DNA of 5,864 nucleotides. Source: an uncultured Clostridia bacterium (GTDB taxonomy: Bacteria; Bacillota; Clostridia; Christensenellales; CAG-314). Below the pieces are notes generated by a model. That model was not told where the DNA came from. It searched no databases and saw only the letters and a program-made list of their open reading frames with translations. How positions within the stretch are numbered: the first letter of the stretch is position 1; each line of letters starts with the position of its first letter. Shown in pieces: positions 1 to 5,114 of this stretch. A program made the position numbers and the translations under genes. The DNA is taken from the NCBI GenBank assembly GCA_937875645.1, contig CALLXO010000086.1:1-5864 (forward strand), in the 5' to 3' direction.

Positions 1-1
1 A

Positions 2-394
2 GCGGCTTTGCGTGACCATTTTGTAAAAAGAGTTATTAAGGAAATCCCCTATGTAAAATACAACGGTCATCCCACAATCAGATTGCCCTCAAACGCCAGC
101 TTCAGCTTTGACTATGTAGAAGGGGAGAGCATTTTGATGCTGTTGGATTTTAGCGGAATAGCGGTATCCAGCGGCTCTGCTTGCAGCAGCGGCAGCCTTG
201 ACCCGTCCCACGTTTTACTTGCTATGGGTGTGCCGGTGGAAGTATCTCACGGTACAATACGCTTTTCTTTTGGAAAGCACAATACTTTAGAAGAAGTAGA
301 TTATACCGTTGAAAGGCTAAAAGAGATTATTGAGCGGTTAAGAAATATGTCACCTTTATTTACACTAAAAGAAGGAGAAATTAAAAATGTATAA
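2..394 (+). CDS. iscS: Cysteine desulfurase (NifS/IscS family), C-terminal part
   Basis: This is the last 130 codons of a PLP-dependent cysteine desulfurase, which takes sulfur from L-cysteine as a persulfide and passes it to the IscU scaffold for Fe-S cluster assembly and to tRNA thiolation enzymes in the cytosol. The 5' end lies outside the window, so the PLP-binding lysine and N-terminal domain are not visible. What is visible is diagnostic: RLPSNASFSF, then the active-site loop SSGSACSSGSLDPSHVL with the catalytic cysteine encoded at 182-184, then GTIRFSFGKHNT. That loop is typical of the group I NifS/IscS class rather than SufS. A TTG at 8 is in frame but is internal, because the family is about 380-400 residues long. 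The stop overlaps the iscU start by 8 bases, so the two are co-transcribed and probably translationally coupled. The choice between the names nifS and iscS is uncertain. Confidence 0.93.
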   Translation, partial: AALRDHFVKRVIKEIPYVKYNGHPTIRLPSNASFSFDYVEGESILMLLDFSGIAVSSGSACSSGSLDPSHVLLAMGVPVEVSHGTIRFSFGKHNTLEEVDYTVERLKEIIERLRNMSPLFTLKEGEIKNV

Positions 395-752
395 CGAAAA
401 AGTGTTAAAAACATTTGCTAATCCACGTAATGTCGGTGTTATCGAAAACCCTGACGGTGAGGGAACAGTAGGCAATGCTACCTGCGGAGACATAATGCGA
501 ATTACTCTTAGGATAAAAGACGATATTATCGAGGATGCTAAATTTCAAACTTTTGGATGTACGGCAGCAATCGTTACAAGTAGCACCGCTACCGAAATGA
601 TAAAGGGTAAAAGTATAGAGGAAGCGTTAAAACTCACCAATTCGCAAGTAATTGAAGAACTGGAGGGATTACCCCCGCAAAAGATTCATTGTTCTGTTTT
701 AGCGGAAGAAGCAATAAAAAAAGCTATCGACGATTACCGCAGTAAACAATAA
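387..752 (+). CDS. iscU: Iron-sulfur cluster assembly scaffold protein, IscU/NifU N-terminal type
   Basis: This 121-residue protein is the scaffold on which Fe-S clusters are built from sulfur supplied by the desulfurase encoded just upstream. All cluster ligands are present: Cys33 in GNATCGD with Asp35, Cys58 in FGCTAAI, and His101-Cys102 in LPPQKIHCS. It lacks the roughly 20-residue insertion that marks SufU, and the length fits the single-domain IscU or NifU N-terminal family. The LPPQK segment matches the position of the LPPVK motif that HscA recognises in proteobacterial IscU, with Q for V. No HscA/HscB genes are seen here. The start is supported by GGAG at 374-377, nine bases before the ATG, and by the usual MYNEKVL-like N-terminus. 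In many Clostridia nifS-iscU is followed by mnmA or alaS; neither is present here. Confidence 0.94.
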   Translation: MYNEKVLKTFANPRNVGVIENPDGEGTVGNATCGDIMRITLRIKDDIIEDAKFQTFGCTAAIVTSSTATEMIKGKSIEEALKLTNSQVIEELEGLPPQKIHCSVLAEEAIKKAIDDYRSKQ

Positions 753-757
753 TTTTC

Positions 758-778
758 GCCGCAAGCTTTTTTTGCGGC
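758..778 (+). terminator. Possible terminator hairpin after iscU
   Basis: GCCGCAA at 758-764 pairs perfectly with TTGCGGC at 772-778 across a 7-base loop, starting 6 bases after the iscU stop. The T run lies mostly in the loop, and the sequence after the stem (ATTTAAAATAATT) is only loosely T-rich. It may be a weak terminator or an mRNA 3'-end stabiliser. Its position between the iscU stop and the next promoter fits a transcript end. Confidence 0.5.
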
Positions 779-789
779 ATTTAAAATAA

Positions 790-818
790 TTGCAAAATTT
801 AAGCGTAAAAACGACAAT
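790..818 (+). promoter_or_regulatory. Predicted sigma-A promoter for the small membrane protein gene
   Basis: A -35 element TTGCAA (790-795) and a -10-like GACAAT (813-818) are separated by 17 bases. The -35 is identical to that of the rpsB promoter and the -10 differs from TACAAT at one base. The start of transcription would be near 825, leaving a leader of about 27 bases that contains the strong ribosome binding site. This is a sequence match only. Confidence 0.45.
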
Positions 819-851
819 ATTACTCAAACTAAAGGTAAGAGGAGGTGGGTT

Positions 852-995
852 ATGAAATTATCGCATATGCTGGTCCTCACTTTAGGGATTGTCGGCGGTG
901 TGGCACTGGTTGAATATTGCCCTAAGGTAAGAGAATATTTAAGAAAGGGCAAAGAAATGTTAAAAAAGAAGACCGAAGAAAATTTAGAAGAGTAA
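852..995 (+). CDS. Small single-span membrane protein of unknown function (47 aa)
   Basis: I do not recognise a family for this protein. The ATG follows a very strong ribosome binding site (GAGGAGGT around 839-846, about six bases upstream), the gene has its own predicted promoter, and a clear terminator lies directly after the stop, which together make a real gene likely despite the size. Residues 6-20 (MLVLTLGIVGGVALV) form one short hydrophobic segment. Residues 25-47 are a charged, lysine/glutamate-rich stretch (PKVREYLRKGKEMLKKKTEENLEE) that would form a cytoplasmic amphipathic helix if the positive-inside rule holds. One cysteine (Cys23) sits at the membrane boundary. The layout recalls small YtxH-like or other membrane-anchored helix proteins, but I see no diagnostic motif. 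It occupies the place where alaS and ireB often precede ruvX in Firmicutes and is not IreB. Confidence 0.7.
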   Translation: MKLSHMLVLTLGIVGGVALVEYCPKVREYLRKGKEMLKKKTEENLEE

Positions 996-1001
996 CTTAC
1001 C

Positions 1002-1033
1002 AAAAAGGGAAAGAAAATCTTTCTCTTTTTTTT
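1002..1033 (+). terminator. Rho-independent terminator after the small membrane protein gene
   Basis: A stem of up to 13 base pairs (1002-1014 with 1018-1030, AAA loop at 1015-1017, one G-T wobble) has core GGGAAAGA against TCTTTCTC and is flanked by an A run and a T run of eight (1026-1033). It begins 7 bases after the stop codon. It isolates this gene from ruvX. Confidence 0.85.
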
Positions 1034-1045
1034 GTGATAAAAAAA

Positions 1046-1073
1046 TTGCTTTTATTTGGATTTATGATACAAT
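1046..1073 (+). promoter_or_regulatory. Predicted extended -10 promoter for ruvX
   Basis: TTGCTT (1046-1051) is followed after 16 bases by TACAAT (1068-1073), preceded by TGA, giving the extended -10 form TGnTACAAT. The string TATGATACAAT recurs exactly in the rpsB promoter, which supports the call. Transcription would start about 6-8 bases after 1073, at or just before the ruvX ATG at 1081. Confidence 0.65.
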
Positions 1074-1080
1074 CAATAAA

Positions 1081-1494
1081 ATGGGAAGAATACTTGCTCT
1101 GGATATTGGAGACAAACGAATAGGTATTGCTTTGTCCGATCCGTTAAAACTTATATCTAATCCTTATGATACTTTATTTCGCAAAAATTTAGAGTCGGAT
1201 TTAAACTACCTAACGGATTTAATCAAAGATAAGGATGTCGAACTTATTGTAAGCGGATTGCCAATCAGTTTAAATAACAACGAAAATGAGCAAACTTTAA
1301 AAACACGCCAATTTATAGATAAGCTTAAAGAAAGAACAAATATTCCCGTTAAGTTTATTGACGAAAGACTGACAAGCGTTTGTGCCGAGCGTGTGCTAAT
1401 AGAGGGCGGGATGCGGAGAGAAAATCGCAAGCAAGTAATTGATAAAGTTGCTGCAACTATTATTCTGCAAAATTATCTCGACTATTATAAATAA
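1081..1494 (+). CDS. ruvX: RuvX/YqgF-type RNase H-fold nuclease (Holliday junction resolvase family; pre-16S rRNA processing)
   Basis: This 137-residue protein has the full RNase H-like resolvase fold. Its conserved acidic residues are Asp8 in ILALDIGDKRIG, Glu95 in FIDERLTS, and Asp121 in IDKVAA. The VSGLP motif lies at residues 57-61. The family is implicated in maturing the 5' end of 16S rRNA in E. coli and was first described as a putative Holliday junction resolvase. Length (about 135-150) and N-terminus match the family, so ATG 1081 is the right start. However, no Shine-Dalgarno sequence precedes it, and a predicted -10 box ends only 7 bases upstream, so the message may be leaderless. 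The DUF1292 gene follows after 87 bases, an order also seen in Bacillus (yrrK-yrzB). There yrzL, an IreB homologue, usually precedes; it is missing here. Confidence 0.93.
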   Translation: MGRILALDIGDKRIGIALSDPLKLISNPYDTLFRKNLESDLNYLTDLIKDKDVELIVSGLPISLNNNENEQTLKTRQFIDKLKERTNIPVKFIDERLTSVCAERVLIEGGMRRENRKQVIDKVAATIILQNYLDYYK

Positions 1495-1506
1495 TATTTA
1501 TTTTTA

Positions 1507-1560
1507 GATTAATATCCTTTTCATTAATCAAATTAATATATATACGGAAAATTTACCGTA
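1507..1560 (+). repeat. Two short inverted repeats between ruvX and the DUF1292 gene
   Basis: GATTAAT (1507-1513) and ATTAATC (1523-1529) form a perfect 7-base inverted repeat with a 9-base spacer. TACGG (1543-1547) and CCGTA (1556-1560) form a 5-base inverted repeat with an 8-base spacer. ATTAAT occurs three times in 30 bases. Neither hairpin is followed by a convincing T run. They could be RNA hairpins or operator-like sites in an AT-rich spacer, but chance is a real possibility. Confidence 0.35.
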
Positions 1561-1581
1561 AAATCTTAGGAGGATATATAT

Positions 1582-1959
1582 ATGGATACCAATAAAACCA
1601 ACGCGCCAGAGTTTGACTTAGAGGACGAACGTATTGTTTTAACTTTGGAAGACGGAAGCGAAAAGGCCTTTAACTACGAAGACAGTTTTATTTTTAAAGA
1701 TAAAAAATATCTTTGTTTAAGTCCCGCTGAGGAAATGGAAGAGATAAGCGAAGGCGAATTGCTTATTTACGAACTAAAAGACGACGACGAAACGGGCATG
1801 TTATGTCCTATTGAGGACGAAACTCTTTTGGAAGAAATATACAAAGAGTATTGCAAGCGCTTTGATGAAGAAGAAGACTGCATGTGTGAATGCGACTGCG
1901 AGGATGAAGATTGCGAATGCGGTTGTTGCGACAACGAGGAGTGCGAGAGCGAAGATTAA
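1582..1959 (+). CDS. DUF1292 family protein (YrzB-like) with a cysteine-rich acidic tail
   Basis: This 125-residue protein is highly acidic. Residues about 15-90 match DUF1292: ERIVLTLEDGSEKAFNYEDSFIFKDKKYLCLSP, then the acidic GELLIYELKDDDETGMLCPIEDETLLEEIYKEY stretch. The family (B. subtilis YrzB and relatives) usually has about 85-100 residues, lies after ruvX, and has no settled function. The extra part here is the C-terminus: residues 95-125 carry nine cysteines (100, 102, 104, 106, 111, 113, 115, 116, 121) in a Glu/Asp background, and three more lie at 45, 75 and 91. The spaced C-x-C pairs suggest metal binding or redox chemistry; that is inference. AGGAGG at 1568-1573, eight bases before the ATG, fixes the start. 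It probably shares a transcript with ruvX and ends at the terminator at 1974-1998. Confidence 0.88.
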   Translation: MDTNKTNAPEFDLEDERIVLTLEDGSEKAFNYEDSFIFKDKKYLCLSPAEEMEEISEGELLIYELKDDDETGMLCPIEDETLLEEIYKEYCKRFDEEEDCMCECDCEDEDCECGCCDNEECESED

Positions 1960-1973
1960 ACCAAATAAAACAC

Positions 1974-1998
1974 AAAAATGCCTTAAAGGGCATTTTTT
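1974..1998 (+). terminator. Rho-independent terminator after the DUF1292 gene
   Basis: AAAAATGCC (1974-1982) pairs with GGCATTTTT (1989-1997) around the loop TTAAAG, and the 3' side is a run of six T (1993-1998). It starts 15 bases after the stop codon and separates the ruvX unit from the rpsB operon. Confidence 0.82.
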
Positions 1999-2078
1999 AG
2001 TATGCGCAGCAAATAATAATCAAAGTATATCAATATTTATCTTTTGCTTAAAAACTTTGATAAAAAGGTTGTAAATAT

Positions 2079-2107
2079 TTGCAAAAGACATTCTATTATG
2101 ATACAAT
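2079..2107 (+). promoter_or_regulatory. Predicted extended -10 promoter of the rpsB operon
   Basis: TTGCAA (2079-2084), a 17-base spacer, and TACAAT (2102-2107) preceded by TGA form a strong sigma-A-type promoter with an extended -10. It lies about 80 bases after the upstream terminator and is the best promoter candidate in the window. Transcription would start near 2114, giving a 5' leader of about 115 bases before rpsB. Confidence 0.72.
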
Positions 2108-2113
2108 AACAAG

Positions 2114-2228
2114 CGGTTTATTACACACTCTTGCTCTATTTGGCGGTTGTGCCAGTTTTAAGGTAAAAGCCAAAGCAGTTATGACAAGAGGAGGATAAAA
2201 ACAATTTTTTTATAAGGAGTAATCAATT
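2114..2228 (+). promoter_or_regulatory. rpsB 5' leader with nested base-pairing potential
   Basis: Within the predicted untranslated leader three helices nest. CTCTTG (2128-2133) pairs with CAAGAG (2185-2190). TTTGGC (2139-2144) pairs with GCCAAA (2169-2174). TTTTA (2156-2160) pairs with TAAAA (2164-2168) over a 3-base AGG loop. GGC (2142-2144) could instead pair with GCC (2151-2153). The outer helix abuts a GAGGAGG motif about 35 bases before the start codon, and the true ribosome binding site AAGGAG (2214-2219) lies further down. Leader-based autoregulation by the encoded protein is known for many ribosomal operons, including S2 in proteobacteria. Whether this is such an element is inference, and I cannot assign it to a known leader family. 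Confidence 0.4.
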
Positions 2229-3083
2229 ATGGCAGTGGTTTCTATGAAACAACTTCTCGAAGCAGGTGTACACTTTGGACACCAAACGAGAAGGTGGAAC
2301 CCAAAAATGAAAAAGTACATCTATTCCGCACGCAACGATATTCATATTATCGATTTGCAGCAGACAGTTGTATTAGCAGAGGAAGCGTACAATTTTGTGC
2401 GTGATGTTGTTGCAGACGGCAAAACCGTTTTGTTTGTCGGCACAAAAAAGCAGGCTCAAACTGCAATAAAGCAGGAAGCAGAGCGTTGCGGTATGTATTA
2501 TATCAACAATCGCTGGTTAGGCGGCACGCTGACAAACTTCAAAACTATTCGTTCGCGTATCGAAAGACTCAATAAAATCAATCAGATGGAAAAAATGGGC
2601 GAATTTGACTTGTTACCTAAAAAAGAGGTTGCTGGATTAAAGGCGGAGCGGGATAAATTGGAGCTTAACCTTGGCGGTATCAAAGATATGCGCAATATGC
2701 CGGGTGTTATGTTTGTGGTTGACCCCAAAAAGGAAGCTATTGCAGTTGCCGAAGCGCACAAAATGAACATTCCTATTGTTGCTACCGTTGACACAAACTG
2801 CGACCCTGACGAAGTGGATTATGTAATCCCAGGTAACGATGATGCAATTGGTTCGGTCAAAATTATGGCTGCCATAATCGCAAATGCTGTAATTGAAGCA
2901 AAAGAAGGCGTGGTGTTAAGCATTAATACTGACGAAGTATTAAGGGAAGCTGCAGATTTAGAAGCTGTAGCCGCCGCGGAAGAAAAAACAAAAACAGATT
3001 ATAAAGGCAAAAAGAAAAAGTATGAAGACAACGTAGAGGAAAAAAAGATTGAGGAATTAAAACATCAAGAAACTTCCCGCTGA
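2229..3083 (+). CDS. rpsB: 30S ribosomal protein S2 (C-terminal end possibly frameshifted)
   Basis: S2 binds 16S rRNA at the head-body junction of the small subunit, contacts S1-like factors, and is among the last proteins to assemble. The 284-residue product begins with [35 protein letters not shown], then carries [22 protein letters not shown], and [52 protein letters not shown], all standard S2 motifs covering residues about 6-230. AAGGAG at 2214-2219 supports the start. Most Firmicute S2 proteins are 230-260 residues; here a Lys/Glu-rich tail follows. The annotated end (ELKHQETSR, stop TGA at 3081-3083) looks odd. The next frame (+1) reads on from about 3061 as a 21-residue acidic tail ending in VAAKTE at 3123, stop TAA at 3124-3126, 23 bases before tsf. 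The natural gene probably ended there. Confidence 0.95.
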   Translation: MAVVSMKQLLEAGVHFGHQTRRWNPKMKKYIYSARNDIHIIDLQQTVVLAEEAYNFVRDVVADGKTVLFVGTKKQAQTAIKQEAERCGMYYINNRWLGGTLTNFKTIRSRIERLNKINQMEKMGEFDLLPKKEVAGLKAERDKLELNLGGIKDMRNMPGVMFVVDPKKEAIAVAEAHKMNIPIVATVDTNCDPDEVDYVIPGNDDAIGSVKIMAAIIANAVIEAKEGVVLSINTDEVLREAADLEAVAAAEEKTKTDYKGKKKKYEDNVEEKKIEELKHQETSR

Positions 3084-3149
3084 CAAGTCGGAAGACACAG
3101 AAGAAGTTGCCGCAAAAACTGAATAATCTTAGATAAGGAGAAATAATAA

Positions 3150-3745
3150 ATGGCTAATTTTTCTAATGCCGATATCATGACATTGCGTGAAAAAACAGGC
3201 GTAGGCATGATGGATTGTAAAAAAGCTCTCATCGCCGTTGACGGTAATATCGAAGATGCGATAAAGTATTTGAGAGAAAAGGGAATAGCAAGCGCTGCAA
3301 AAAAAGCAGATAGGATAGCCGCAGAGGGTATTGTAGACAGTTATATCCATATGGGCGGCAAAATAGGCGTACTAATTGAAGTTAATTGCGAAACGGACTT
3401 TGTAGCTCGAAGCGACCAATTTATTGAGTTGGTGCACAACCTATGCATGCAAATAGCAGCGACAAAACCCGAACTCATAGCTAAGGAAAACCTGATTCTG
3501 TAATCGAAAAAATGGTGGAAGGCCGTCTTAACAAATATTTTAAAGATGTATGTCTTCTTGAGCAAGAATATGTTAGGGATTCCTCCCTTACCGTTAATCA
3601 GTTGATTACACAGGCAATTGCTGCAATTGGCGAAAAAATTACTGTTCGCCGCTTTGTCCGTTATGAAATGGGCGAGGGATTGGAAAAACGTAAAGATAAT
3701 TTTGCAGAAGAGATTGCTTCACAAATGCAGCAAATTAATAAGTAG
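3150..3745 (+). pseudogene. tsf: Elongation factor Ts, interrupted by a frameshift and internal deletion
   Basis: EF-Ts recharges EF-Tu by exchanging GDP for GTP. The first piece (3150-3503, 117 codons) has the N-terminal UBA-like domain and core: [38 protein letters not shown], and [16 protein letters not shown] with the DFVAR motif. The frame then stops at TAA 3501-3503. From 3485 the -1 frame continues the same protein as [27 protein letters not shown] and on to ITVRRFVRYEMGEGLEKRKDNFAEEIASQ, ending at 3745. Joining the two gives about 198 residues, and alignment by eye with Thermus EF-Ts shows about 22 residues missing between IAATKP and GKPDS, the stretch that normally reads like YVS-EE-P followed by an EKE helix. 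ATG 3512 has no ribosome binding site, so separate translation is unlikely. AAGGAG at 3135-3140 serves the first start. Sequence error, assembly error or a real lesion cannot be told apart here. Confidence 0.9.
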
Positions 3746-3754
3746 TTTAACCTT

Positions 3755-3797
3755 AAAAAGTGGGAGCAGTCTAAAAAAATGGCAGTTCCCATTTTTC
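3755..3797 (+). terminator. Terminator-like hairpin between tsf and pyrH
   Basis: AAAAGTGGGA (3756-3765) pairs with TCCCATTTTT (3787-3796), with one G-T wobble, and GC at 3766-3767 can also pair with GC at 3782-3783; a T run of five (3792-3796) ends the element. The loop is large (about 14-21 bases), so it is imperfect. It starts about 10 bases after the tsf stop. It would allow partial termination, giving more rpsB-tsf than pyrH-frr message, as is common for this operon. Confidence 0.55.
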
Positions 3798-3824
3798 TTA
3801 AATAGAAAAAGGGGGACGTAATTT

Positions 3825-4526
3825 TTGAAAAAATACAAACGCATACTTATCAAAATCAGCGGCGAAGCTTTAGCGGACGAAAGCGGTATTGGACTTTGCG
3901 AGGAAAGCATTGATTTGCTGGTAGACCAAATAAAACAGCTTTGGCTTCAAAAAGTGGAAATTGGGTTAGTTATTGGCGGTGGCAATTTTTGGCGGGGACG
4001 TCAAGGCAGCAATATGGACAGGTCCACAGCCGATCATATGGGCATGTTAGCAACGGTAATAAACGCTTTGGCACTGCAAGACGCATTAGAGCAAAAAGAT
4101 GTGCCGACAAGAGTACAAACCTCCCTTACTATTACCCGTGTTGCCGAACCGTACATTTTGCGTAAAGCATTGAGTCATCTTGAAAAAGGCAGGGTAGTTA
4201 TTTTTGGATGCGGTACCGGCAACCCTTATTTTTCCACAGATACGGCAGCTGCTTTACGGGCAGCGGAGATAAAAGCGGAAGTACTTTTATGTGCAAAAAA
4301 CATTGACGGAGTTTATGACAGCGACCCAAAACTAAACAAAAATGCACATAGGTTCGACCAAATTTCCTTTATGGAAGTTATAAATAAGGAATTACAAGCT
4401 ATGGATATAACGGCGATTTCTATGTGTAAGGAAAATCATATTCCCGTTTTGGTTTTTGACGGGCGTAAACCTAACGCAATAATTGATGCGGTGGGTGGTT
4501 TAAACATAGGCACCGTAATAAAATAA
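3825..4526 (+). CDS. pyrH: UMP kinase (uridylate kinase)
   Basis: This cytosolic enzyme of the amino-acid kinase fold phosphorylates UMP to UDP with ATP, supplying pyrimidine nucleotides for RNA, DNA and cell-wall precursors. The 233 residues match the bacterial family length. Motifs in order: KRILIKISGEAL (residues 5-16), VIGGGNFWRG, DHMGMLATVINALALQDAL, RVAEPYILRKALSHLEKGRVVIF, GTGNPYFSTDTAAALRA, and IDGVYDSDP, covering the nucleotide- and UMP-binding loops. The start is TTG at 3825: the protein begins just as the family does there, an in-frame TAA at 3819-3821 rules out anything upstream, and a GGGGG ribosome binding site (3811-3815) lies nine bases away. It is followed by frr after 12 bases. 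The family is usually hexameric and regulated by GTP and UTP; nothing here tests that. Confidence 0.95.
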   Translation: MKKYKRILIKISGEALADESGIGLCEESIDLLVDQIKQLWLQKVEIGLVIGGGNFWRGRQGSNMDRSTADHMGMLATVINALALQDALEQKDVPTRVQTSLTITRVAEPYILRKALSHLEKGRVVIFGCGTGNPYFSTDTAAALRAAEIKAEVLLCAKNIDGVYDSDPKLNKNAHRFDQISFMEVINKELQAMDITAISMCKENHIPVLVFDGRKPNAIIDAVGGLNIGTVIK

Positions 4527-4538
4527 GGAGAGAGTATT

Positions 4539-5114
4539 ATGGATTATCAAATCCCGCAGATTGAGGAAATTTTTTTACTTTTGGACGAAAAAATTGAAAA
4601 AAGCATTACATTTATGAAAAATGAATATGGCATGCTTAAAGTTGGCAGAGCAAACCCCAAGCTACTGGACAAAATAAGTGTTGATTATTATGGAGTTAAT
4701 ACTCCCTTGCCCCAAACAGCCAGCGTAAGTGTCCCCGAAGCTCGTATGATTGTTATTACACCGTGGGACAAAAGTCTGCTTTCTAAAATAGAAAAGGCAA
4801 TTTTAGCCGCAAACATAGGCGTCACGCCAAATAATGACGGCTCTATAATACGTCTGATATTTCCCGAATTGACGGAAGAAAGGCGTAAAGACACGGTAAA
4901 AATCGTTAAAAAATTGGCAGAAGATGCTAAAGTAGCTGTTCGCAACAGTCGCCGTGACACCATTAACGCATTAAAGAAGGTCAAATCGGACAAACTTGTA
5001 TCTGAGGACAGTATAGCAGATTTCGAAAAAGAAACGGATAAAATTGTTGCCAAAGCGATAGAAGAAATAGACGAGATAAGCAAAAATAAAGAAAATGAGA
5101 TAATGTCTGTTTAA
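4539..5114 (+). CDS. frr: Ribosome recycling factor
   Basis: RRF works with EF-G to split post-termination ribosomes into subunits. The 191-residue product (family about 185) starts with an N-terminal helix containing LKVGRANPKLLDKISVDYYG, then the beta domain with TPLPQTASVSVPEARMIVITPWDKS, then AILAANIGVTPNNDGSIIRLIFPELTEERRKD, and ends in the long helix VKKLAEDAKVAVRNSRRDTINALKK-, finishing with KENEIMSV. All are hallmark segments, so the two-domain structure is intact. The ribosome binding site AAGGAG overlaps the pyrH stop (4525 onward), about 8 bases before ATG 4539. The stop TAA (5112-5114) shares its last A with the ATG of the next small gene, which implies translational coupling. Confidence 0.96.
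   Translation: MDYQIPQIEEIFLLLDEKIEKSITFMKNEYGMLKVGRANPKLLDKISVDYYGVNTPLPQTASVSVPEARMIVITPWDKSLLSKIEKAILAANIGVTPNNDGSIIRLIFPELTEERRKDTVKIVKKLAEDAKVAVRNSRRDTINALKKVKSDKLVSEDSIADFEKETDKIVAKAIEEIDEISKNKENEIMSV

Noticed and set aside
1811..2074. 87-codon + strand frame overlapping the end of the DUF1292 gene
   Set aside because: It is an out-of-frame shadow of the acidic cysteine-rich tail and runs through the terminator at 1974-1998. It has no good start signal.
2114..2228. T-box or metabolite riboswitch before rpsB
   Set aside because: No T-box sequence, specifier loop or known riboswitch core is visible, and the leader is too short for a T-box.
3081..3118. TGA read as a sense codon at the end of rpsB
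   Set aside because: Reading through in the same frame gives a basic, unconvincing sequence. The plausible S2 tail lies in another frame, and TGA is also the natural stop of the gene at 5114-5311.
3480..3503. Programmed -1 ribosomal frameshifting in tsf
   Set aside because: The junction (GCT AAG GAA AAC) is not a canonical X-XXY-YYZ slippery heptamer. I see no stimulating hairpin, and about 22 core residues are missing as well, which frameshifting cannot explain.
3618..3821. 67-codon frame overlapping the end of tsf and the tsf-pyrH gap
   Set aside because: It is out of frame with clearly conserved EF-Ts sequence, runs through the hairpin at 3755-3797, and resembles no protein family.
4688..5083. 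Open frame of 131 codons on the minus strand
   Set aside because: It lies wholly inside frr, which has all family motifs. The antisense product is Ser/Leu/Ile-rich low-complexity sequence with no recognisable domain and no ribosome binding site.
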